Positions 25,301 to 37,300 of a DNA stretch of 64,000 nucleotides are shown here, in pieces. The position numbers were made by a program, and so were the translations under genes. The notes under the pieces are model-generated. The model had not been told where the DNA came from. It saw only the letters and a program-made list of their open reading frames with translations, and did not search any database. The stretch is taken from positions 23,720,159 to 23,784,158 of the forward strand of contig OW203765.1 in NCBI GenBank assembly GCA_934045905.1, written 5' to 3'. The DNA is from Leuctra nigra. Its lineage: Eukaryota; Arthropoda; Insecta; Plecoptera; Leuctridae. Numbering within the stretch: the stretch's first letter is position 1; each line of letters starts with the position of its first letter.

Positions 25301-28300
25301 TTATTCTGAAATATGAAAATTTTCCTATTGAGAAACTAAGGCTGCATTTCACTAAGATTCCAAACCCGGGTTAGAGGCGGTAAACCTGGTTTAGAGGCTC
25401 CTAAACCAGGTTTACCGCCTCTAACCCGGGTTTGGAATCTTGGTGAAACGCAGCCTAAATGGGCCACACCATCATCAATCGCAAATTTTGTTTAGAATCA
25501 AAGATCTAGTATAAACAAGCAACACTAACACATTACCGCATTATACAGATCGTTATAGCCATCACAACTCTGAAACTCACGTTGAACTGAGTGACCGCCG
25601 TGGCCGCCGACTGCAGCTCGCTGCATCTGTCGTCGAGCTTCGCCTGCAGCTCGTCCAGCCTGTCGGCCAGCGAGTCCACCTCGTCCTGGAGGTGCGAAGC
25701 ATCCACGCGTTGCTCATCGGCCTCGTTCACAAGGTCGCTGGCCGCCGTGCGCACGGACAGCAGCGGCTTCTTCAGCGTGGCCGTCTCCTCGCGCAGTTGC
25801 TTGATTCTGTCCAGCAGCTTGGGGTCCTTGGAAGCGCCTCCCAGCGCATCGTGCGAGGCCAGCTTGTCCTCGCAGCGCGTCAGGGAGTGCTGGAGGTCGC
25901 GCAGATTCTCGGCAAAGTCGGCCAGACGCTTCGCGGTGTCCTCCAGCGACTGGGTGCGCTCCAGCAAGTCTACAAGAAACAATCATTATTATTTCACTCG
26001 TCACTCGTTAAAAAAAATTAAAAAATCACAAGTAAATAAGACAATTCATGTAGGGTCTCTTTGCTTTCTCTCAAGTTACAGAATTCACGCTCCTCACCGT
26101 TGTTGAGTTTGTCCCATCGCTGCTTCATGAGCTGCAGCTCGGCCTTGACGACCTCCTTGTCGATGTCGCAGGCGCCATGGAATGCGTCGCCGAGCGTCCT
26201 GTTGTTCTCGTACTCGCCCGAGCGCTTCCACACGTCGTTGCGGAACGCCGCCAGCTCCTTGAGTTGGCGCTCGATGTCCTTGCGCTTGAAGCTCGCCGGC
26301 TGCAGTGTCTCGAGCTTGTCTTCGGCGGAACGCAGCCATGGCAGGAAGGACTCCTGGCCGCGATAGAATTTGCGGCAGTGCTCCTGCGAAACATTAGATG
26401 AACAATCATTCCCTTTTCACAGATATATAAACAGGGATTCTACTGATAAACTAATCAACAAGGTTTGGAGCAAAATAAGGATTAAAATAATGTTCAAATA
26501 GATGGAAGAACTTGTAAAGCATGTAAGTGGCCACAGAATTCTGAATGATTTTTATTTCTAAACTATGGTTGATGTCCATCAAATTTGAAATTAAGTCTAA
26601 ATTTGATAGACAACTGGATTTGATAGTCCATTGTCAGCTAATTTTTGAACTTTTACTAAGGCCCGGTTGTACAATGTCCCGATAAAGTTAGCTGTAGGAT
26701 TTATCGGCTGAAACCATGGCAACAGCCAATGAAACACAGCCATCTAGACTGCTAAAGTCCACTTTAGGCTAAAGTGAACTTTATCTTACTTATCGGGACA
26801 TTGTACAACCGGGCCTAAGTGCTAAAAATTGATTTTACACTCTACAAGATAAAAAGAGTCACCAACAACTTTTTCACAATATTTGATGGATGTTTTTGAC
26901 TCACCATGCACGTCTGCAGTCGTGTCTGTCTGTCCATCGTGTCCTTGCGCAACTTGTCCCACTGCGCCTGGATCTTGTCGAGGTCGCGCTGCAGGTTGCG
27001 CGTGTCCGTGCGCTGGTTGTTGCGCGACATCATGTCGCGTCCCTTGTTCAACAGCATGATGACCTCGTGCTCTTTGCCCATCACTTCCTTGTAGACAGGC
27101 TGAAAGTAGGATTCAAGAAATGAGGAAATAGCCAGAATTACATGTAGTAGAGAGTGGAGGACAAGAGAATCGAAGATATTTAATTTGTCATTTATGGACA
27201 AGATTACTTTGAACTCTCATTCTGTATCATTGTAGAAAATGTGTATCCGAGCAGCAATTCTGAACTAAAATATAGATACAAAACAAAGATATCTTTTGTG
27301 TTCACAAGAAAGTTATATTTAGAGAAATAAATATATAACGACTCCTATGTATTATCAACACAAATAGTATTTGATTTGAATTTTTGCAAAAGAGTAACAA
27401 ATAATTCCTGCCTAGTTTAATTTCAATAATTTAATTTTAATAATTTTACCATTTCTTGAACAGGATATATTGAAGCCTAAACCCCAATTAAATGATCAAA
27501 AACTAGTTAAATAAAGATCAAGTTCATCATTAATTCCATGTTTCCCTTAATTATATTGGAGATTTCTTTCTAGTTCAGGATTCCAAAGCAAAGTACTTCA
27601 CTAAAGCCGAGTGTACACACCTCATGATGGTCAAGCTGCTGCTGCAGCACCTCCCTGTCCGCCGACACCAGCAGCCTCTCTGACATCGCTCCCAACTCGT
27701 CGTTGAGCCAGCCGAGGGTCCTCGCCACCGACGCCTCGAACTGCCGTCCGTCGCGGAGGGATCCCTCGATCTCGGCCTTGCGGTGGTCGAGCTTCTTCTG
27801 CAGCGTGTTGTACTGTCGAGCCACGGCCGTCAGCTTGGCCTGGATCTCGGCGCGCGACGCCGGGTCGGTGAGGACCTCGCACAGCTGCTCGCCGGCTTGC
27901 TCGGCGTCAGCGAGGAGCGGGCGCTGGCCTTCCAGTTGCCGCTCCAGGTTCTATAAGCAGATGGGAGGACTTGAGACTTTGTAGGACAAGTTGATTTGTA
28001 AAAGACAATTGCTAACTAAATATTAAAGAAATTGATCATCGTTTCGAAGTTGCTTAATTGCCCAAGGAAAATAGAACCGTGGATTGCATAAACTTCAAAT
28101 ATTGATTGCATTATTCTGTATTTATTTATTTATACTTTTTCATAATTCAAGCTAAGTGATTATTAATAGGTATTAAAACAAAGAGTGTAGGAAAAAAAAC
28201 ATATACCTAATATTAAAAGAGGTGTAACACCTTCTTTTATTCTAATATAGAAGAAAGCAAGTAGTGTTTTCCTTATTTCCAATATTACAAATGAATATGA

Positions 28301-31300
28301 TGTAACTTCATGGCTGGTTGTTGAATTGAACTGGACTTTACCTCAATCTTCCTGAGCTGTTCCTCTGGATCCTTGTCAAGCGGGAGATCATCCAGCTGGT
28401 CGGATATTCCCTGCAGGGCGTCGCGCAGCCGGTTGAGACCGAGGTCGAACTCGCGGCTCGTGTCGGCCGCCGCTCCCAGCGACTGAGCTCGCTCCTCCAG
28501 TCGGGCCAACAGCTCGGCCCAGCGCTGACTAAGCGTCTGTAAGCGATTCAAACACTCAGTCATCTTTCTGGTGATTATAGGAGGCTAAATCATTGTCTTA
28601 AGTCCATTACCTCTGTCCTGAAATTGTCAGGGCTATTTCTCATAGATTAACTGAAGGGGATTCTACGATCAAATACAATATTTTGACCAAATGAATCGGA
28701 TCCACGACATACTGTATGAAACATATCAATGTTTGAACATACCTGCAGCTTTTGCGCAACCTTCTGTCCGTCTGTGGCGTCGACCCTGGCCAACACCGCC
28801 TCGCCCACCTCCGTGAGATGGTCGAGCTGCGGCTGCTGCGTGCGGAACTCCTCCCTGAGCACCTGCACCTGCTGCGCCTGGCTCTGCACCATGCGCGAGT
28901 CCGACGAGATCGGACCCAGCACGGTCATCATGCGGTCCTTGGCCGACAGCCAGGAGGACAGGCTGTCGTGCGTGTCGTGGAAGTCCTTCATGTCCTCCAT
29001 GAACTTGATCCTGAAGGACAATAGTACAGTGTCAGATCATACACTTCATGATGTGGAGGCTAAGGACACTTTCTTTGATAATAAAACTACTAAATAGGTA
29101 CATCATATTAAAGGTACCAGGCTCTAGGTATTAATCAAAATTAAAGATCTTAAAAGAAAGGGTAAAAACTTAAAATACATACTCTTAAGTCACTTCTGAG
29201 TGAGCCAAGAATTTATAGAACATTAGGATTACACAATTTTTCTAATTTATAATTTTCCATTACAGAAATTGACCAAATTAACGGTGAACAAACATAATAT
29301 TCAATCCAAAGGTAAGCAAATATGAGGACTCTTGGTTCGAAGTATCTCGATAGAACCCGGGTAAGACCTCACCTGTCCTTGCACTTGTCGTTGAGGCTCT
29401 TCCAGCGCGCCACGATGTCGGCCAACTCGTCGTGCAGCGCGTCGGCGCCGACTGCGCCCGGCTTGCGCTTCAACAAGTCCGTCACTTGGCTGCGCGTGCT
29501 GTCCAAGAGGCTCTGCTTCTCGTACATCTCTTCCAGGACGATCTGAACAAGGGAACATAGTGACGTTAGAACAACTCATCCAGGAGAGCAATTCAAAGGG
29601 ATATCAATGGAGGTTTCATTCACTTTCCTGGATATGACTGTAAATTTAATAATACAGATCTTATTGAATCCATGGAAAATGAGGTCAATAGGGAAGTTTC
29701 CTTAAAATTAGAATTCAGAATAATAATTATTTAATGAAAGTAAGATGTTGCTGAACACAGATATGATATTTTTGTTGTTGTGAGATGAATAGTTTTCAAG
29801 GAATTAATTTACAAAGATTGACATATTTCTTACAATTTTAAAACAGGAAAATTGACAATTACATCACAATCCTCTATAGTGCCAATAACAACGAAGAAAT
29901 CACCATGGTAACACATTGTTGGAGGCTTGGAAATGACATCACATTCCTGATTCTCGTTGCCTGCCGTTTTTCCCGCCAAAATATCCTATGACATTTGAAT
30001 TTGATTTTTATGAATGAAAATTTTAAATTTCGCTGAAGATAAGTGTGTTTATCATTGTTATTTAGGTATGTTGATATTTACAAATTAAATGGAATAAAAT
30101 TTCACGAAACTTCCCTATTAAAAACAAGCAATAGCCCCATATTTTAAGTTTTCCAGAGTCGATATAAAAGTTCTGGACCCACCTTGATCTGCTTGCCTGC
30201 CTTGTCGGCCTCCTCCTTGGTCTGCGGCGTCGAGTCCTTGGGCAGACTGCGCTGCACCTTGTCAAGGAACTGTCCCAGCGTGCGCAGGTGGTCGAGGTGG
30301 CGCTTGAGCTCGTCGCGCGTCGCGTCCAGCTCCGACTGACGGTCGGTAAGTCGCGTTCCGAGCAGCGAGTAGCGGTTGTTGATTTCGGACAGTTGCTGTT
30401 GAACCGGCGAGAGTTCTGCAAGAAAAATAAATAATTAAATATGTGGTCATTATGGTGTTGTCAATGTCAAAATTGTCAAAGTAGCGGTTGATGTTAACAA
30501 TATCTAGTCCATTTAAAAGAAAAACTCCACCATTAATGTTTACCAGTTTCAAAGTGGACTTTTGTATCAGAGTTGGTAAAAAGTCGAGACGTTTGAGCTC
30601 ACCTTCAAGATGGAAGCCTTCCTGCGAGGAGCGACGGCTGCTGAAACCGCTCGAACCGCCGGGGGAAACCGGACTCTGGCCCGGGAAACCGCCCGGCTTG
30701 GTGGGAGACGGCGAGCGGCCGTCTTGTGATGAGCGACGCACTGCAACACGAATATCAAGGATTATGTTGAGTTTTGTTTGGTTTAAGGACTTGCAATGTA
30801 AGTCCTAGAGAGTAGCTAGATGATCTAAGCTATGAAGGTAAGGTACTCACTGGGGCTAGCAGTGACCGACGCGCGCTTGGTCGGCGTGTATGCGGTGCTG
30901 CGTCTGCGCGATGGCGACTCGGGCCTATCTCCTCGCAACATCGCCTCGTATGTGTTGCCCAGGTCATTCACCTTGTCGATGGTGTTGCCGAAGTCGCGGT
31001 ACTCCTTCATCAGCGGCTGCAACAAGACACAAAGTTTATTTACATGTTCGTTGAAGGCATTCTTTCATTGCAGGTCATAATATTTGTTAGGGCTGTGCAA
31101 GTCTCGAAATTTCGAGACGAGATCAAGATTGAGGGCCATCTCGAGCTCGATCGAATGTTTAAATTTCCCTCTCGAATTTTCGAGTCTTGAGTGTATCGAC
31201 TGAGCCACCGAGATCGTCACGCGCAAGCGCTAGAAGGCGGTCGCTCGGCACCACTCGGCGCTCTACCTTCTGCGCAGTGAGCACTGAACTGGTTTCTGAA

Positions 31301-34300
31301 TGCGCACAGTTGGCGCCGCCATTGCAGCGTCATATTTAGAAGTGTTGTTTTATTAGTTTCTTCTAGTTTTCTTTGGATTTTCCGATCTGACGAAATCGAA
31401 ATCTATAGTGACAACCGTGATCCAACATCGGATTGAGTTGACAATGTTACTGTTGTGTGGAAATACTTCGTTAATGGGGATACAAAATCACACGCAAAAA
31501 ATCTTCCCACCCTAAGGTTAAAAATAAACAATCTCGCTCGAATATTCTCGATCTCGAGGATAAAAAAATCTCGTTGATCTCGCCCGATTTTTTTTTTAAA
31601 TCTCGATCTCGCTCGAATTCGAAAAATCCAATCTCGCACAGCCCTAATATTTGTAATATATTTAAGAAGAAAATAAGTAAAATTGGAGCATTTAATAATT
31701 TTATTTCAAAAATTAATCAAAATCTTGGTATTGCCTAGATTCTGTATAGTATTTCTTTAAAAAATGTTAAGCAGCTTTCCATCATAAATCATCACATAAA
31801 CGAACACCGACCTTGAGCTCTTCTGTCTGTCTCTTGAGTGTCTCGATCTCGACGGCGATCGGCTCGAGCCTGGCGACGCGATGCTCGGTCTTGCTCAGCC
31901 AGTCGAGCACGGTCTCTCGGAGCCGCTCGTAAGCGTTGAGCTGCTCCGAGCGGGCCTTGCTCAGGCGGTGCTTGTCGTCCAGGAGACTGTTCAGGTCCTT
32001 CCATTGGCCTTCCAGAGCCTGCAATCAAGATCACAGAGTGTTATTGTCAAGATAGAATCACAATGCACCGAGGTTTTTCATTCTTGAACTAAATTTTATC
32101 AGAGATCATGGACATAGAATAAATGAAATTAAATATAATAATTTTAAACTTTAAAGTAGGTACAGCATGAAATATAAACCACTTTGTGGGTAGAGGGTAG
32201 GTTCAATCAGTAAAACAAGAGAAGGTGTACATAACCTACATACTGTAAGTGGGCTTATAAGCTGTTAAACACTGCATTTTGCCGGTGCTTGTAAATTGTT
32301 CAGGAGAAACAAAAAACAAGCTTTTTCAAGCACTTTTGTAGAACCAATGACTAACTTAAAGCAACAAAAAATGGCCTTTTTTCAACCCAACTGACACGTG
32401 GTCTTGCAGCTTCATCTACAAAATATACCTTAACAAATGGAGCCCATTCTTGTAGATTCTTATGTCATAGAGTAGAGAAGTATGCTGTCTCTCTCACCTT
32501 GATCTTGTCCCTGACCGGCACCGTGTCCGTGACGTCCTTCTTGGCGATGAGCGTCTTGCCTCCGCGGATCATCTCGTCGAAGCCGGCTCGCTGCTCGTCT
32601 CTCAGCTTGCCCAGCTCCTCGATGCGCGACGCGTCCTCGGTCTTGGTGAAGTCGCGCGACTCCACGATCTCCACGATCTCCGTGTGCCACACCTCGAAGT
32701 GCGACACCGAGGTGATGAAGATGGAGAGCGAGTGGTACGTCTCGTCGAGGAATTCACCGCGCTTCGTCGTCTTCTCGTGCAGCTTCTCATACCTGAGGCA
32801 CAATGAACACCACAAATCATTAGATGTCATAGTTATATTATTCAAAAGAAAAGAAGTCTACAATAAAATCTAGCACAAGATCGATTGCTCTCCTCTATGT
32901 ATGAAATATCATACGCTTGCTTGAAAATATTGCACATTAAAAATTAGATGTAGCAAAGTAGAGATATAACAGCAATAGTTTTGATGCTTGACCACTAATT
33001 TTTTACCTGCTATGATGATGTAATATGACAGAAAAAATAGTTTCATTTAACATCTGACAGCTAAGTATCTGAATTGCTAAAAATACTCATGTAGGCAGTA
33101 GGTAACTACTTGATTTTCTACAAAAATTTGATTCTAATTTCGATTTCAGTACCTAGGTATTAAAACTTTTACTTTGAGCAATTTGCATCCTCACATAAGT
33201 ATCATATTAGTCTTGAATTTTGAGTGAAATTTCATTAAGAAATCACGAGCTACCTAGTCATCATGTACGAACGAGCATGAACTTGGACTCACCTGACCGT
33301 GACGTCTTTGAGCTTGGTCTCGATCTTCTTGGCGAGGCGGGCATTGCTGGCGTTGGTGACCAGCTCCTGGGCGGAGATCGCCACGCTCACCACGCTGGCC
33401 TTGTGGCTCTCCACGTCGGCCTGGAGCAGACGGTGCTCCTGCAGCTGCTCCTCCAGACGCTCCTTCTGGAGGCTGGCGGGGCGCATCAGCGATCTGAACG
33501 CAGAGGAAACAAGCTCAGTACATCCCACTGTGCAAATGTTAAACTACAACTAGGAAACAGAAAAGAAGCTTCAGCCGAGATCCATGTTATTATTTGCAGT
33601 TAGTAAATCTTACTATATTTGAAAATTATGAAATCATGACCAATTTGTTTTAAAATAATTGGGCAACATTATCAATAACAGTGCAAAACTTGATTTTTAT
33701 TTCATAGAATTTTTGTGGGGATTGTAAAGTTGACATCTACAAGAGAATTTGGATTAAGAAATCAATTGTTTATATGAGAAACATTCACAGATTTATAGAT
33801 TTTTATGATATTTAGGCCAAAATAGTTCTGAATTGATACAATTTGTTCAAAAACTGTCTAAAAACTATTCTGGTCAACTGATAAACGAGCTTTGTCCATC
33901 TAAAACTCTTTTTCAAGATTAAGCCACTGGTTTTGTTGTCGTTCGAAATACATAAAATATCAAAAACATTGTGAATGTATCATTTCTAACCAACAGTAAA
34001 CACAGCTGTTTTACACGAGGTTGTGAAATGACTGAGGACTCACTTGAGCTGGTTCTCAGCCTGGTTCAGCCACTGCGTGAGCGAGTCGAGGCCATCCTGC
34101 ACGCCCTGCGACTGCACCAGCGCGGTGTCGAGCTCGCCGCACTTGTCTGCGAGCGCCGAGCACAGCTGGTTGTACTTGTCCTCCAGCTCGATCACCGGAG
34201 CCTCCAGCGCCTGGATCTCGGCGGCCGACTGCTGGCCTTCCAGCGATCGCAGCAGCGCGTAGAGCGACTGGAGAAGAGGGCGGTCAATGTTAGACATTTT

Positions 34301-37300
34301 AGATGCACGGACTTAGAAACACCACGGCAATAGACACTGAATGAGAAATAGATGTGGAGATCAGGATTACAATCTTCTTTACCAGGAATACAGCTTTTAG
34401 AACAATTTGAAGGACAGTTTTTTTTACAGGGAATGCAAATTGAATAGATTTTACATTTCCTACTTTTCAGAAATAGGTAGATACCTACTCCATTTAAATT
34501 TCTAAATAAATTAGAGTATTTGCCTTTTGACATTTATCGTATTTTAATGCTTCATTTTGGGAATCCGGATTGCCAGATTGGAGGATCTGGCGATGGGCCA
34601 AGTTTGGTGGAAGATGATTGTGGAGGCGGCAATAGGGCTTCAAGCCTTGTAATGCCAAACAAGAAGAAGAACCAGGCTACCAGGTACAGAAACTTCTGTG
34701 ATATATAAGGGTGGATGCATGATTTGTGAATTTAATCTCATTTTCAAGATGGACATTGTGTACGATAATGAACAGACGAAACGGATGGACTCACCTGCTT
34801 GGCGTTGTCGATGAGTCGGCTCTGCGACAAGAACTCGTTGTGCAGCGCCTTGGCCTTGTTTAGCTGATCCTCCACGGCCTTGGGATCGGCTCCCACCGGC
34901 TCCGAGATGACCTTGTGCGCCTTGGGCTCCACCTCGCGCATCCACGCGCGCGCCTTGTCCAGCGCGTCTCTGTGGCATCAAATAGAAACTCATATAGTGA
35001 AGCAAATACTTTCTTTAAACCAGACAGTATTCTTCACTGAAGAACGTTTGCACCTTTCTTCACTTTTAAGAGCCAAGGTGTATATAGTAGATATATTTCT
35101 ACGTTTTTCAGTATTTACAAATTTTAAAAAATATTTTACTATGTATAAAAAAAATATTAAATTTATAAAAAAAAAATTAAAAAAAAAATAATTTTTAATT
35201 TTTAAAATTTTTATAAAAAATGTTACATTAATTTTTTTTCAACAAACAAAATCATTGCAGTACCTACATCATAAATGCATATTCAAAAGAAATCTGAAAG
35301 GAAAAGAGGAATGAACCAATGGTGATGGGAGGAGTCAATGTAGCATAATAGTTCTCTTTACTCACACTAGAGCAGCACTGTCCATATAGTGGGAGAGGGA
35401 GCCAATCAAACGTGTGGGGGAAAGACAGTTGAATTTCAAAATGGATCCATTTGCTTTCCATTAGCATTAGCTACTTAGCTGTCACAGCCTTCTTGACGGT
35501 CACGGCCCACATTCTTCGGTCATCTGTTTTATTCGTGACGTCACATAGCAAGATAATGACCAGTGGTCCATTGCTTCAGCTGATCCTGAAGTAAAATTGG
35601 CTCAACTAAAAATGGTATTCAATTACCACAACTGACCTGTGATCGCGCTGCCTGCCTCCCACGCCGGAAGCTCTGTCCGCCAGAGCGTTGGCGCGCGCCA
35701 GAAGGTCGCGGTAGTGCGCCGTCGTGGTCGACACCTCGTTGCGTATGGCGGAGTCGTGTGGCGGCTCGATGTGGTTGAGCCGCTGCGGAAGGCTCGTGCG
35801 GAACTCGTTAAGAGATGTCAGGTATTCCTGGTGGAGGGTACGGAGATTAGACAAGGTGTTCCGACACAAATGTGGACTTTATTACCGGACACAGCACAAT
35901 TAGCAAACATAAACACTCTCCCCAAGAACTCTTTTGAATTCTTAGTTCATATATTTCTTTTATAACATGGAGAATTATTATGAAATAAAAATTTGAAATC
36001 TTTTTACCATAAAAGTATGAATTTCAAACTTGGTACCTTGTAGAAATTGAGAAATATACATTTTGCAGAAGCATTCTATGGGATTTTCCGGATTTTACTT
36101 CTAAATTTATTTTACAGAATGTCACTCAAATATTTGTTGTTCAACACCTAAAAAGTTTCACATAAGTTTTTAGAAAAAATACCAATAGTAAAGATTAGAA
36201 AAAAAAATATGCCTAAATGTCTTAAGCGATGAACTGATTAATAATCAAGCACATTGTAATAATTTACTGTCAGTTCGCTTTTCTTAGCCAATTGGCAAAG
36301 AAATAAAATATCTCCTGAAACTAGACTAAACAATAAAAGACGAATATCTCTTTCCGCCCACCTTGGATTCGTCGACGAACTTCTGCGCTGCCATGGTGAT
36401 GAAGCGCAGGTCGGCCTGGTGCGCGATGACATCGCTGACGAACTCGCGCGTGCTGTCGGCGTTGGCGTTGAGCTTGGTCAGGTTGGAAAGCGAGCGCTCC
36501 TTGTCCTCCAGCGTGCGGCGCGCCTTGTCCAGCCACGCCGAGAACGTAGTCAGCTCAGCGCGGAACTTGCTCAGCTCATCACGCGCCGATGTCAGGCGGC
36601 GGAGGAGTCTGCGTGGATACATGTTTGATTAGATTCACTCACAGATACAAAAATGGTATCCTATTACAACATGTCTGTAAAATCCATAATAAAACAATTT
36701 TTACAAGCTGGGTCCTTAACCTTTACAGATTACTCATACCTGGTAATGTTTTACAATTGTTACAGCTCGACATAAGCTTGATTTCAACATCACCTTTTTC
36801 TGTCACCAATTAAATGAAGTTGAAAGAAGTACTCCAACATTTTGTCTTGACTATTATAAAGTGTAGCTTGTTTGTTATATATTTTACTCGATTCCAAAAA
36901 CAATGCATTACAAAACTATAAAAATGATTATTCTTTGGTAAAAAAAAAACTTCAAGCCATTGCAATTGGTGTAATTATTTTTTATACTGAAAATAAATAT
37001 CGCAATAAGCAAGTAGATGTAGAATTGGCGACACTGAAGAACATTTTTACTTAATTGATCGATCGGTTCGATGCTGGTAATTGTGTTAAAACATGGTATT
37101 GTTGAGATAAAATTTGACATTAATTGCCCATTTAAACAGTCTTGAACTAACCTGTCCGCTCGGTCGTTGGATTTGTCGAAGCGAGTCTTGAGCGACTTGC
37201 CGTTCTTCTCCAGCGAGGAGATCTCGTCGCCGGAGAGGAAGTCGCGACCGGTGGCGACCACCTGACGCACCTGGTCGAGGCAAGAGGCGACCGGTCGCGA

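Noticed and set aside
34555..34680. Possible retroelement coding fragment on the plus strand
   Set aside because: Short open stretch without a recognisable reverse-transcriptase motif; kept only as an unclassified repeat-like block.
35110..35240. A/T homopolymer run as a regulatory or origin sequence
   Set aside because: Simple low-complexity sequence; no motif beyond A/T runs.
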